Assembly (NCBI RefSeq): GCF_050717635.1
Contig: NZ_JBOITO010000002.1
Coordinates: 186,001 to 250,000, forward strand
Reading direction: 5' to 3'
Source of the DNA: Clostridium_AD sp050717635
GTDB taxonomy: Bacteria; Bacillota; Clostridia; Clostridiales; Clostridiaceae
DNA length: 64,000 nucleotides
Shown: positions 52,200 through 61,018 of the stretch, one piece after another
Position numbering within the stretch: the stretch's first letter is position 1
How the letters are laid out: each line of letters begins with the position of its first letter
Notes under the pieces: model-generated
The model's database searches: none
What the model saw: only the letters and a program-made list of their open reading frames with translations
What the model was told of the DNA's origin: nothing
Position numbers and translations under genes: made by a program

Positions 52200-53501
52200 A
52201 TGGGTCATTCATCTACTGGAGAAAAGTCTATAGGTTATTGGTCAGTAGTAGCAATTGGCGTAGGTGGTATGGTAGGTGGAGGTATCTTTGCTGTACTGGG
52301 GTTAGCGGTTAATCTTGCTAAAGGAGGTACCCCGGTAGCATTTACCATTGCGGGAGTAGTAGCACTGGTGACAGCTTATTCATACGCTAAATTGTCTGTT
52401 ACATTCCCGGGTCAGGGAGGAACTGTTGAATTTTTGAATCAGGCATTTGGGACCGGGCTAATTACAGGTGTACTCAATATCCTGTTATGGGTGAGTTACG
52501 TAATAATGCTTGCCCTGTATGCCTACGCCTTTGGCAGTTACGGAGCTACGGCTTTGCCTACAGCGTATCAATTAGTAGGGAAACATGTCTTAATTAGTGG
52601 AATTGTTATTCTCCTTACTGGCTTAAATCTCTTCAATGCCAAGATAGTTGGTAAATTAGAAAAATGGATTGTCGGCTTTAAATTAACAATCTTAATCTTG
52701 TTTATCATGGTGGGTCTGTGGAGTACGAATCCACAAAATATACAACCATCTACATGGAGCCAGCCATTTCAGCTAATTGCGGGAGGCATGATTATTTTTG
52801 TTTCTTATGAAGGGTTTGAGCTTATGGCTAACGCAGTCGGAAAAATGCGCAATCCTGAAAAGACAATTCCTAAAGCATATTTTACCGCAGTAGGATTTGT
52901 TTTAGTGCTTTATGTACTTATTTCTGTGGTTACCTTAGGAAATTTGTCGATTAAGCAAATAGCAGGTGCACAGGACTTCGCTTTAGCGGCTGCAGCTAAG
53001 CCGTTTTTAGGTAGTTTTGGCTATGTTCTTATTACAGTTGCGGCCCTTTTGTCAACTGCCTCAGCAATCAATGCAACCTTGTACGGAGCATCTAGAGTTA
53101 GTTTTATTATAGCCAAAGAGGGTGAGTTGCCAGAATTTTTGGATAAAAAGGTTTGGCATCAACCCGTGGAAGGACTTTTTATTACTTCTGGATTGACTTT
53201 ATTAGTAGCAAACTTTTTTAACATAACGAGTCTTTCTATTATGGGTAGTGCTGGATTTTTACTAATTTTTGCTGCTGTTAATTTTGCCAATTATAAGCTT
53301 TTCAAGAAAACACACAGTCGTAGAGCCATAGCATTAGCAGGAATGCTTGTGTGTTTGATGGCATTAGGCATCCTAATATGGCAACGGGCTACTGTAGCGC
53401 CAAGCCAAATTTGGGTGTTAATAATTATGGTGGGTTTATCGTTTGCTATTGAAATAATCTATCGTAAAGTAAGGGGTAGAGTACAGAGACCCAGTAAATA
53501 G
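52200..53501 (+). CDS. APC-superfamily amino acid permease
   Basis: A 433-residue protein with 12 helices. Helix 1 has G-V-G-G-M-V-G-G-G-I-F-A-V-L-G; helix 2 to 3 has S-Y-A-K-L-S-V-T-F-P-G-Q-G-G-T; after helix 6 comes R-N-P-E-K-T-I-P-K-A. Substrate not predictable. Codon choice is somewhat more GC-rich than neighbours, hinting at separate origin. Monocistronic with a strong terminator; relics lie on both sides. Confidence 0.88.
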   Translation: MGHSSTGEKSIGYWSVVAIGVGGMVGGGIFAVLGLAVNLAKGGTPVAFTIAGVVALVTAYSYAKLSVTFPGQGGTVEFLNQAFGTGLITGVLNILLWVSYVIMLALYAYAFGSYGATALPTAYQLVGKHVLISGIVILLTGLNLFNAKIVGKLEKWIVGFKLTILILFIMVGLWSTNPQNIQPSTWSQPFQLIAGGMIIFVSYEGFELMANAVGKMRNPEKTIPKAYFTAVGFVLVLYVLISVVTLGNLSIKQIAGAQDFALAAAAKPFLGSFGYVLITVAALLSTASAINATLYGASRVSFIIAKEGELPEFLDKKVWHQPVEGLFITSGLTLLVANFFNITSLSIMGSAGFLLIFAAVNFANYKLFKKTHSRRAIALAGMLVCLMALGILIWQRATVAPSQIWVLIIMVGLSFAIEIIYRKVRGRVQRPSK

Positions 53502-53505
53502 CAAT

Positions 53506-53541
53506 AAAGAACGCAAATAATTGTAAATTTGCGTTCTTTTT
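53506..53541 (+). terminator. Intrinsic terminator after the APC permease
   Basis: AAAGAACGCAAAT / ATTTGCGTTCTTT stem with T-run. Confidence 0.9.
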
Positions 53542-53542
53542 A

Positions 53543-53625
53543 GTGTGCCAGCCATGGCAATTAACTAGGTGGTGAAAGTCCACTGTGGGGGGGTTCAAGG
53601 GGAACGAGCACTCGAAATGACACTA
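53543..53625 (+). mobile_element. Truncated group II intron 5' fragment
   Basis: GTGCCAGCCATGGCAATTAA then CTAGGTGGTGAAAGTCCACT and GTGGGGG resemble the conserved 5' end of bacterial group II intron domain I (GUGYGCC..., then GGUGAAAGUCC). No reverse transcriptase or 3' domains follow. Judged by motif memory only. Confidence 0.5.
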
Positions 53626-53635
53626 TAAAAGATAG

Positions 53636-53690
53636 TTAGCAAATTCGCTGCGCTCATAAAAACCCCCGGGGGACGTGAACAGATTGTAAT
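53636..53690 (-). repeat. MITE-like element, truncated reverse copy
   Basis: TTAGCAAATTCGCTGCGCTC then ATAAAAACCCCCGGGGGACG matches the complement of the elements at 59614 and 61749; the far terminal repeat is missing. Confidence 0.7.
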
Positions 53691-53700
53691 CAGAAATAAT

Positions 53701-53747
53701 AATAAAGAGGAAGTGTTTAAAAATAATTTAAAAACTTCCTCTTTATT
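53701..53747. terminator. Terminator of the AGCS symporter gene
   Basis: AATAAAGAGGAAGT / ACTTCCTCTTTATT arms with AT-rich inner pairing, just past the minus-strand stop. Confidence 0.85.
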
Positions 53748-53753
53748 GTAGCA

Positions 53754-55157
53754 CTATAACCCCCCAATAATTTTTCCTTTTTCATCAATTTCTCTTATTG
53801 ACTCACTATTTATTGCTTCTATATTATCATCCCATAAATATTTCTTAGTTTCACTTACAATTACAGGACTTAGCATAATTAAGGCAACTAGATTTGGAAT
53901 TGCCATTAATGCATTAAATATATCTGCAAGTCCCCAAACCAAAGAAATTGAGAACACTGATCCAATATAAATAAATATGACCCAAAATATTCTATATGGT
54001 ACAATAGCTTTTTTGCCAAGTAAGTATTCAATTGCTTTTTCTCCATAATATGACCAACCAAGTATAGTTGAAAACACAAGTGTAATAAGTCCGATTGTTA
54101 ACATTATAGGTCCTATAACAGGTATTGCTGAAAATGCAGCCTTAGTAAGTGCAGCACCCTCTAGACCTTTTTGCCAAAAACCTGAATTTACAATAACTAT
54201 GCCCGTCAATGCAGCTACAACAACTGTATCCCAAAATGTGCCTGTTGCTGAAACCAATGCTTGCTTAACTGGGTTTCTTGTTTGTGCAGCTGCTGCAACT
54301 ATTGGTGCACTACCAAGACCTGATTCATTTGAAAAAAGTCCTCTGGAAATACCAAATCTCATTGCCATCATAACTCCTGCTCCAGCAAATCCACCAGTTG
54401 CGGCCTGAGGGGAGAATGCATCCCTAAATATTAGCGCTATTGAGCTTCCAACAGTTTTATATCCGATTACAAGAAGTATAAGAAGCCCAATAAAATAGGA
54501 TATGGCCATGAATGGAACTAGAATTTCACAAACCTTAGCTATTTTCTTTATTCCACCTAGTATAACAATTGCTACTAATGCAGCTATTACAATTCCTGTA
54601 ATCCATGTTGGAACATTAAAAGTTTCATATACCATTGAAGATACGGAGTTAGACTGTACCATACATCCAATACCAAAAGCTGCAATACTTGTAAATAATG
54701 CAAAGGCTACTCCACCCCATTTTGACTTAAGTCCATGCTCTAAAACATACATAGGACCACCAGCCATTGTACCATCCTTTGTTTTAACACGATACTTAAC
54801 AGATAGCAACGCCTCGGAATATTTTGTAGCTATTCCAAAAAGACCTGTTAACCAGACCCAAAGGACTGCACCGGGTCCACCAATACCAATTGCTGTTGCT
54901 ACACCAATTATGTTACCAGTTCCCATAGTACCTGCAAGTGCTGTTGTTAATGCACTAAATTGGCTTACATCCCCCACATTATGACCATATTCATCCTTTG
55001 TTACTGATAACTTTATAGCTTTAAATATGTACCGTTGAATAAATTTAAGTCTAAAAGTTAAGAATAGATGAGTTCCAAACAATAAAACAATGAGTGGTAT
55101 ACCCCATATCCATCCATCAATTTTATTGACTATATTTGCAAATGACTCCATTTTCAT
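53754..55157 (-). CDS. Sodium:alanine/glycine symporter (AGCS family)
   Basis: A 467-residue polytopic protein of normal AGCS length. Motifs: S-A-L-T-T-A-L-A-G-T-M-G-T-G-N-I-I-G-V-A-T-A-I, G-P-G-A-V-L-W-V-W, G-T-M-A-G-G-P-M-Y, and G-L-F-S-N-E-S-G-L-G-S-A-P-I-V-A-A-A-A. It takes up alanine or glycine with Na+. It lies about 1 kb from the aspD-aspT pair, which exports alanine, on the opposite strand; recapture of exported alanine is a reasonable but unproven link. Confidence 0.94.
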   Translation of the reverse strand: MKMESFANIVNKIDGWIWGIPLIVLLFGTHLFLTFRLKFIQRYIFKAIKLSVTKDEYGHNVGDVSQFSALTTALAGTMGTGNIIGVATAIGIGGPGAVLWVWLTGLFGIATKYSEALLSVKYRVKTKDGTMAGGPMYVLEHGLKSKWGGVAFALFTSIAAFGIGCMVQSNSVSSMVYETFNVPTWITGIVIAALVAIVILGGIKKIAKVCEILVPFMAISYFIGLLILLVIGYKTVGSSIALIFRDAFSPQAATGGFAGAGVMMAMRFGISRGLFSNESGLGSAPIVAAAAQTRNPVKQALVSATGTFWDTVVVAALTGIVIVNSGFWQKGLEGAALTKAAFSAIPVIGPIMLTIGLITLVFSTILGWSYYGEKAIEYLLGKKAIVPYRIFWVIFIYIGSVFSISLVWGLADIFNALMAIPNLVALIMLSPVIVSETKKYLWDDNIEAINSESIREIDEKGKIIGGL

Positions 55158-56149
55158 TCCTCCTTATTCAATTTTATGATATTATCTAAAAATTTTATAG
55201 TGATTTACCATATAATCCGATGTCATTGCAAGAATCAATGAACACCTTAGTACTTGCCTTAGTGCATTGGTATTTCTTTTATTAAATCAGATATAACCTT
55301 TTGCTTTGGTTATAATATCAAAAGCAAAAGGTTATACTAATTGCGGCTTGTTTATGTATTTTTATTAATAATCTTATTACATTATAATATCTAAAAATGT
55401 ACAACTTAAGTATATTCTAAAGATTTAAACCACAAATTCCGTCTATCTTATATAATATCATAAATAGACAAATATTGATAGTTTTCGCCTAGTCTGTCAA
55501 TAATCATGAACCATCAATGGTAATTGTGACTTGGGTAAAAAGTAAATTGTTAGTTAGAATCTAGAATGAGCATCAGTGACTGGAGTAGTAGTTATTGATG
55601 CTTATTCTATGAAAGTTTTAGCCCTTTATGTTAAGGTTAATGGATCCTTAATGAGATGCATACCTGTTCCACTATTTTATCGAGACTTTGATAATATGCT
55701 ATTAGTTGGAGAAGAAGAAAAAATTAATGTAAATATTATTATGAATTATGAAAATGATATATAACCAAGTGTAAAATATTCTTCTACAATTCCAGAAGGA
55801 AACGCTAAGATTGTTTAATTCTAACTTTAGACATATTGGTGAAAAATAGTTTTATATACATATATATGGTACAATATATATGTCACAATACATACATATA
55901 TGTCGCAATACACACATATATGTCGCAATACACATATATGATTTATCGTGAGTTAAAGTATAATAATTCATTAAGTTTACAAACAAATAACTATATACGT
56001 AGTCGAAATAAAAAGCAAAGCTATTTAAAAGAATTTAAGGAGGAATTGTAATAGTTGGTATGACGTTAACTCATTGTAGGAGTAGTAACCTCAAAGTGTA
56101 AATTTACCACGTTAAAATATATAATTCCAAAATAGAGGAGATTGATAGT
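55158..56149. other. Long gene-poor region upstream of aspD
   Basis: Holds a hairpin TATAACCTTTTGCTTTG / CAAAAGCAAAAGGTTATA (55293-55335), an inverted repeat GAATGAGCATCA / TGATGCTTATTC (55564-55606), a 62-codon frame at 55576-55764 with no ribosome binding site and no recognised family, and a tandem repeat at 55857-55938. Frames across the tandem repeat are probably not coding. Region looks like decayed accessory DNA. Confidence 0.4.
55857..55938 (+). repeat. Short tandem repeat, about four units of 20-22 bases
   Basis: Units contain TATATGTCGCAATACA with small changes; alternating pyrimidine-purine sequence ACATATATGT is self-complementary. Confidence 0.75.
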
Positions 56150-57748
56150 ATGGATAAGAATCAATATGAAAAAGAGTTGGAACGAGTTGGAGCGTTTGAA
56201 ATTGCATCAAAGATGTTGAAGTTTGCAAAAAACAATGAAAAGGATAATAGTTTTTTGAATGCAGGACGTGGCAATCCAAATTGGATTAATACCCAGGCAC
56301 GGTTGGCATTTACTCGATTTATGGCTTTTGGTGTGAAGGAGTCTGAACTTACCATGCATGAAGGCAATCTGGGTGGATACACTACATTGGATGGAATTGG
56401 TGGCAGATTGAATGATTTTTTGGATAGCAGCCAGAAGGAAGATGCTTTCATTAAGTTGTTCATAGATTATGCCGTTGATGTACTTGGCATTGGTCGAGAC
56501 GCCTTGGTGAAGGAGTTTACGGATGCCATCATTGGGAACAACTATCCTGTACCATCCCGTTGCTTGATCAACATAGAAAAAATCATTAATGTTTATCTGC
56601 AAGACACCCTTTATAATGGTGTTTCTTTAGCGGAATCAACCCAGGTTTTTCCGACAGAAGGTGGGACGGCGGCCATTTGTTACATCTTTAATTCTCTTAA
56701 GAAGAATGGCTTAATCAATGAAGGAGACCGAATTGCCATTAACATGCCTATATTCACCCCTTATTTACAGATTCCTAAGTTGACGAAATATGAAATGGTT
56801 GAGGTGGATTTGGCAGCGCGTGAAGATAACAACTGGGAGATTCCCCTAGGTGCTCTGGATGTTCTGGAGGACAAGAGCATTAAAGCATTCTTTTTGGTGA
56901 ATCCTTCCAACCCGGCATCACGGGCATTAGATAGCACTCTTTTAAAACGAATTAAAGAAATATGCGAAAAACGTCCTGATTTGATGATCATCACGGATGA
57001 TGTCTATGGGACTTTCGTAGAGGGATTTCAATCTGTTTATGCGGTTGCACCATATAATACCTTGCTTGTGTATTCATACTCTAAACTTTATGGTGCCACG
57101 GGCTGGAGGACTGGCTGCATCGCCATGAACAAGCAGAATGTCTTTGATGATTTGATTGCTCGTTTACCCGAAGAAAAATTAAAGACCCTTGATGAGGATT
57201 ATAGTATTGTGACCATTGAACCACGTTCTTTTCCTTTTATTGAAAGACTGACCGCGGATAGCCGGTCCATTGGGCTTTATCATACATCGGGATTGTCCAC
57301 ACCACAGCAGGCAATGATGGCGTTATTCTCCATGACTCACTTAGTTTGCCATGATTGTGATGATTATATTGAATCCACTAAGAAAATTGTGGCCAGGCGA
57401 TATCATAATCTTTTTGAAGGATTGGGAATTAAAGAGGATAACACTCGTGAAAATGCGAAGTACTATGCGCTCATTGATATTTATAGTTTAGCGGAGCGGT
57501 TGTATGGTAAGAATTTGGCAACATATATTCGAAAGAATTTTGAAGAGATTGATTTTTTGTTGAATCTTGCCAAGGAAGAAGGCGTGGTGCTTATTGAAGG
57601 GGTGGGTTTTGCTGCCGCTTCGGGAACAGTGCGGGTGTCGCAAGCGAACCTACCCGACGATGCTTACTTCAAAATTGGAAGACGAATTAAAGTATTGCTA
57701 AAAGAATATGATGATAAAATGAAGTCATCATTGGAAGTGGGTGATTAA
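56150..57748 (+). CDS. aspD: Aspartate 4-decarboxylase
   Basis: A 532-residue PLP enzyme of the aspartate beta-decarboxylase family, normal length. Diagnostic early motif G-R-G-N-P-N-W; later V-N-P-S-N-P-A-S-R, I-T-D-D-V-Y-G-T-F, and the PLP lysine in Y-S-Y-S-K-L-Y-G-A-T-G-W-R-T-G. It converts L-aspartate to L-alanine plus CO2 in the cytoplasm, consuming a proton. GAGGAG site; the antiporter gene starts two bases after its stop. Codon use is richer in G/C than neighbours, suggesting acquisition. Confidence 0.95.
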   Translation: MDKNQYEKELERVGAFEIASKMLKFAKNNEKDNSFLNAGRGNPNWINTQARLAFTRFMAFGVKESELTMHEGNLGGYTTLDGIGGRLNDFLDSSQKEDAFIKLFIDYAVDVLGIGRDALVKEFTDAIIGNNYPVPSRCLINIEKIINVYLQDTLYNGVSLAESTQVFPTEGGTAAICYIFNSLKKNGLINEGDRIAINMPIFTPYLQIPKLTKYEMVEVDLAAREDNNWEIPLGALDVLEDKSIKAFFLVNPSNPASRALDSTLLKRIKEICEKRPDLMIITDDVYGTFVEGFQSVYAVAPYNTLLVYSYSKLYGATGWRTGCIAMNKQNVFDDLIARLPEEKLKTLDEDYSIVTIEPRSFPFIERLTADSRSIGLYHTSGLSTPQQAMMALFSMTHLVCHDCDDYIESTKKIVARRYHNLFEGLGIKEDNTRENAKYYALIDIYSLAERLYGKNLATYIRKNFEEIDFLLNLAKEEGVVLIEGVGFAAASGTVRVSQANLPDDAYFKIGRRIKVLLKEYDDKMKSSLEVGD

Positions 57749-57750
57749 TC

Positions 57751-59412
57751 ATGCTAAAGGTATTGAGTGAATTTTTGATCAATAATGTAGCACTTTCTAT
57801 TTTTATTTGTCTGGCTCTGGGTTATTTTATTGGAAAATTCAGGTTAAAGTCCTTTAGCCTGGGCGCAACGGTTGGAACACTAATTATTGGACTAATCGTT
57901 GGGCAGGCAGGGACATTTGATATCGCACCAGCTATCAAAACTATTTTCTTTAGCCTTTTCATTTTTGTCATCGGCTATGAGGTTGGACCAGCTTTTTTTG
58001 GCAGCTTTAAGAAGTCGGGGATTAAGCTCATCATCCATTCTGGTTTTTTTGCAGCCTGTTCACTGGTGACGGCCCTAATACTGTTTAAAGCCTTTCACAT
58101 TAGCCCTGGCGAAGGGGCAGGAATTGTGGCAGGAGCACTTACCCAATCGGCAGTTATAGGCACATCCTCTTCCTCGATCATGAGCCTTTCAGGTCTAAGT
58201 AAAGCGGCTAAAAACGCCATGCAGGCACAGGTTGCTGTGGCTTATGCCTTAACATATGTTTTTGGAACAGTAGGTGTCGTTATTCTACTTAAGAATATTG
58301 CACCGAAGCTTCTGGGAGTAGATTTGAAGGAAGCAACCAAGGAAAAGGTTGAAAGCATAAACTTTAAAGATAATGCATCGGAGAAGACGATTATCAGTAC
58401 GATAAAAATGCGTGCATTTAGTATTGGAGAAGGTTCTGTTTATATAAGAAAATCTGTTTCTGGTATTGAAAAAAACTACGACAATCATTTGACATTTGAA
58501 AAGATATTTCGCGACGACCAAGAAGTGACAGTATCACAGGGTTTCCAACTTATGGAAGGGGATGTTATCACCCTCATTGGTGATTTGCTGAGTATGGTTG
58601 AGTTTAAAGGAGCCAACCTTCAGGAAACGGCGGAAAAGAAATATCTCAATGTTATTTTGCAACAGAAAAATATCGTTCTCACAAAGGTCTTTCAGCAATC
58701 TCATATTGATGATTGTAGTGCCAATAATATTATAATCGTATCTGCTTTGAGAGATGGATATCCCTTAGAGGACATCCACGATATGAGAAAAGGAGATACA
58801 ATCCGTATTGTAGGACCTATGAACGTTATGAATAAAGTTGTTAAGGAATTTGGTTATGCACGTAACACAGGCATTGATACCGATGTGAGTTATATGTCTG
58901 TGGGCATCATTAGTGGTTTACTGGTGGGTATGATTACGTTGACCGCTTTCAATATTCCCATCACACTGGGTGCCGGAGGCGGTGCATTGTTTCTAGGACT
59001 GTTCTTTGGATGGTATCAGTCACGACATCCCAATATTGGTCAAATTCCTTCATCTACACGTTGGTTTTTAAAGAGTGTGGGTTTGAATACCTTTATTGCA
59101 GTGGTTGGGATTACCGCAGGGGCAAGCTTTGTTGTGGCATTGCAATCAATGGGATTCATGGTACTAATCATTGGGGCAGTACTCTCCATTGTGCCTCATA
59201 TTCTTTCCCTTTATTTTGGAAAATACATTCTTAAGTTAGATGCCATTGATATCATCGGCGGACAATGTGGAGCTGGTACTGTCACAGCCGCTCTAAATGC
59301 AGTCACCGATGAGACAGGTAGCAGTGTTTTTGCCTTAAGCTACACGCCGGCATATGCCGTCGGTAATATTTTACTGACTGTTATTGGGCCGCTTATCATC
59401 GTATTGTTGTAG
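57751..59412 (+). CDS. aspT: Aspartate:alanine antiporter
   Basis: A 553-residue AAEx-family transporter: N-terminal membrane half with G-Y-F-I-G-K-F and G-Y-E-V-G-P-A-F-F, two cytoplasmic RCK/TrkA-C-like segments (about 205-300 and 300-380), and a C-terminal membrane half with G-A-G-G-G-A-L-F-L-G-L-F-F-G-W and G-G-Q-C-G-A-G-T-V-T-A-A-L-N. AspT exchanges external aspartate(-) for internal alanine(0); coupled to AspD this creates a proton motive force. Translationally coupled to aspD. Confidence 0.95.
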   Translation: MLKVLSEFLINNVALSIFICLALGYFIGKFRLKSFSLGATVGTLIIGLIVGQAGTFDIAPAIKTIFFSLFIFVIGYEVGPAFFGSFKKSGIKLIIHSGFFAACSLVTALILFKAFHISPGEGAGIVAGALTQSAVIGTSSSSIMSLSGLSKAAKNAMQAQVAVAYALTYVFGTVGVVILLKNIAPKLLGVDLKEATKEKVESINFKDNASEKTIISTIKMRAFSIGEGSVYIRKSVSGIEKNYDNHLTFEKIFRDDQEVTVSQGFQLMEGDVITLIGDLLSMVEFKGANLQETAEKKYLNVILQQKNIVLTKVFQQSHIDDCSANNIIIVSALRDGYPLEDIHDMRKGDTIRIVGPMNVMNKVVKEFGYARNTGIDTDVSYMSVGIISGLLVGMITLTAFNIPITLGAGGGALFLGLFFGWYQSRHPNIGQIPSSTRWFLKSVGLNTFIAVVGITAGASFVVALQSMGFMVLIIGAVLSIVPHILSLYFGKYILKLDAIDIIGGQCGAGTVTAALNAVTDETGSSVFALSYTPAYAVGNILLTVIGPLIIVLL

Positions 59413-59613
59413 CAAGTAAAACCAGTCTGCATGTGCTTAGGAAGGAGGTAACTTTCAGTTGCCTCTTATGGGGTCTGGACAGCCTTCCGAAAAAAGGAAG
59501 TAAGGCGATGCCATGATGAAAAGTAGACATAGCAGACTTTCTCAACTATAGCTGCAATGCTCTCCCAAAATTTAAGGATATAGTTGATGTAAGGATGGTA
59601 ATGTAATCTGTAA
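59413..59613. other. Unexplained spacer with short hairpins after aspT
   Basis: Starts with an aspT terminator-like hairpin (AGGTAACTTTCAGTTGCCT, 59445-59464), followed by CTTCCGAAAAAAGGAAG (59483-59499) and about 110 bases without open frame. Might belong to the mobile debris whose MITE copy follows. Confidence 0.35.
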
Positions 59614-59687
59614 ATAGCAAAACAAATTGTGTTCACAATTTGTTTATGTACCCCGGGGATTTTTATGAGCGAAGCGAATTTGCTAAT
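59614..59687 (+). repeat. MITE-like element, intact copy
   Basis: About 74 bases bounded by TAGCAAA and TTTGCTA. Inside: palindrome ACAAATTGTGTTCACAATTTGT, a CCCCGGGG core, then ATGAGCGAAGCGAATTTGCT. Same structure at 61749, and in reverse at 53636 and (variant) 62583. Confidence 0.8.
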
Positions 59688-60174
59688 TGAAACTTTGAAG
59701 ATAGGAGATATAAATGCATTAATTGCTTTTGACCATGGTGGAGGAAGCAATCAGGCCATTGGAGCCCTTGCTTTTAATGGACAGCAAACAACTATTAGTA
59801 GCCTTGCAACTTATGTTACTCAAACAGGTGGTAAAGGGAACTTTCAGTTGGCAATACTACAACCAGTAAGTCAGACAGAAGCCAATGTTATTGCTGTAAC
59901 TTCTGTAGTAAACTCTTTAACAGGAGGGTTGTTAATCTTACCGTTAGAAGTACCTGTTACGCTTTCTAATAAGCAAGTTTGTTATCTTGCTGCATATAAC
60001 CAAATTGAAGGATCAACTTTAGGCGGTCGCAGTACAGGAACAGAAAAAGTAGTAGATGCCTTCGCCATTAATTTTAGAGAGCAAAAACTCCCAGTATTAA
60101 AAGTTGGTATGTCAATAAATACAAAGGATGCAAGCTTACTGTTATCACCCTATATCGCTGGATTAGTAAGCTAA
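59665..60174 (+). CDS. Unknown protein whose start codon lies in the MITE
   Basis: A 169-residue protein. ATG 59665 and the first eight codons (MSEANLLI) belong to the repeat element; GGGGA five bases upstream, also in the element, could act as ribosome binding site. The remainder is beta-rich with Gly/Thr/Asn (N-F-Q-L-A-I-L-Q-P, N-Q-I-E-G-S-T-L-G-G-R-S) and resembles exported or exosporium-like beta proteins; no family is certain. The native 5' end was probably replaced by the element. Confidence 0.5.
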   Translation: MSEANLLIETLKIGDINALIAFDHGGGSNQAIGALAFNGQQTTISSLATYVTQTGGKGNFQLAILQPVSQTEANVIAVTSVVNSLTGGLLILPLEVPVTLSNKQVCYLAAYNQIEGSTLGGRSTGTEKVVDAFAINFREQKLPVLKVGMSINTKDASLLLSPYIAGLVS

Positions 60175-60186
60175 TCGTTATTATTG

Positions 60187-60294
60187 TACACAAATCCAGT
60201 ATACCTTGGTACAGCTGGAAATTATGTAATTTATAGCAAGCTAAGTAAGGCTACACAAGGATCCCCGAGCCGTGTAAATAAAGAAGGATTATGA
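60187..60294 (+). pseudogene. DUF3494-like (ice-binding-like) fragment
   Basis: Frame reads N-P-V-Y-L-G-T-A-G-N-Y-V-I-Y-S-K and stops after 35 codons. L-G-T-A-G-N-[YF]-V-I is the opening motif of DUF3494 adhesin/ice-binding domains. Only a small piece remains. Confidence 0.35.
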
Positions 60295-60445
60295 TATTAA
60301 GATATATAAACATAAAGAAAATAATAGGTTAATTTCTTTATTATAAAATTAATAATATCTTATCAATACCAGGTACATTTGTATCTGGTGTTTTATTTTG
60401 CAATATAAGAGGAAAATATAGCGTTTTGTGAAATATAGTAATTGT

Positions 60446-60821
60446 ATTTCGAAATATCGATGGAGAGCTAATTGAAAGAATAATAGGGTCTAGAATAATT
60501 AATAAAGATAAGTTAGATGGCAATAGAGAATATTGTGGTTGTATGAAATGCATTGATATTGGTCAATATGGTTCCTGTGTAAATAACTGTTTATATTGCT
60601 ATGCTAATGTTAACAAAGAGAAAGCAGAAAGAAATAATAGAATGCATAATTCAAAGTCTCCAATTCTATTAAGAGATTTTGAAAAAAATCAAGTTAATGA
60701 TAGAAAAGATGTAAATAGTTTAAAAATACAAGATATTGATGAAACAGGAGAACAGAATTCAATATTTATACAGGTGGAGGTGGAGAATGACAACATCGGA
60801 TATGGTTCGAGAATTATGTGA
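60446..60821 (+). pseudogene. DUF1848 family C-terminal fragment
   Basis: Frame D-G-E-L-I-E-R-I-I-G, then C-G-C-M-K-C-I-D-I-G-Q-Y-G-S-C-V-N-N-C-L-Y-C-Y-A-N is the Cys-rich end of DUF1848 proteins (normally about 300 residues). The first two thirds are missing and no start signal exists. Confidence 0.65.
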
Positions 60822-60996
60822 GAAACAGAATATAAGCATTGCAGAACTTTGTAGAAGAATAGGTCAAAGTCCGCAGAATTTTAATAAAAAATTGAATCGA
60901 GTATCATTGTCTTCCGAAGAAATGATAGCTATAGCTGATGCACTGAGTGTAACCTATGAACAGACTTCTGTGCTAAAAAATGGTGAAAGAATTTAA
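60787..60996 (+). CDS. Small XRE/Cro helix-turn-helix protein
   Basis: A 69-residue protein from ATG 60787 behind GGAGGTGG. Nearly the whole length is a Cro/CI fold: S-D-M-V-R-E-L-C-E-K-Q-N-I-S-I-A-E-L-C-R-R-I-G-Q-S, F-N-K-K-L-N-R, I-A-D-A-L-S-V. It overlaps the end of the DUF1848 relic in another frame and precedes rhuM, suggesting a phage or island regulator. Confidence 0.75.
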   Translation: MTTSDMVRELCEKQNISIAELCRRIGQSPQNFNKKLNRVSLSSEEMIAIADALSVTYEQTSVLKNGERI

Positions 60997-61018
60997 ATTG
61001 GAAATGAGGGACAAATCT

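Noticed and set aside
53543..53625. Complete group II intron
   Set aside because: Only a short 5'-like segment is present; no reverse transcriptase or domain V/VI follows.
55857..55938. Tandem repeat considered as a CRISPR array
   Set aside because: Units of 20-22 bases are contiguous, with no unique spacers, and no cas gene is in the window.
55836..56051. 71-residue Tyr/Ile-rich protein
   Set aside because: The frame is generated by the tandem repeat and its AT-rich surroundings and has no ribosome binding site.
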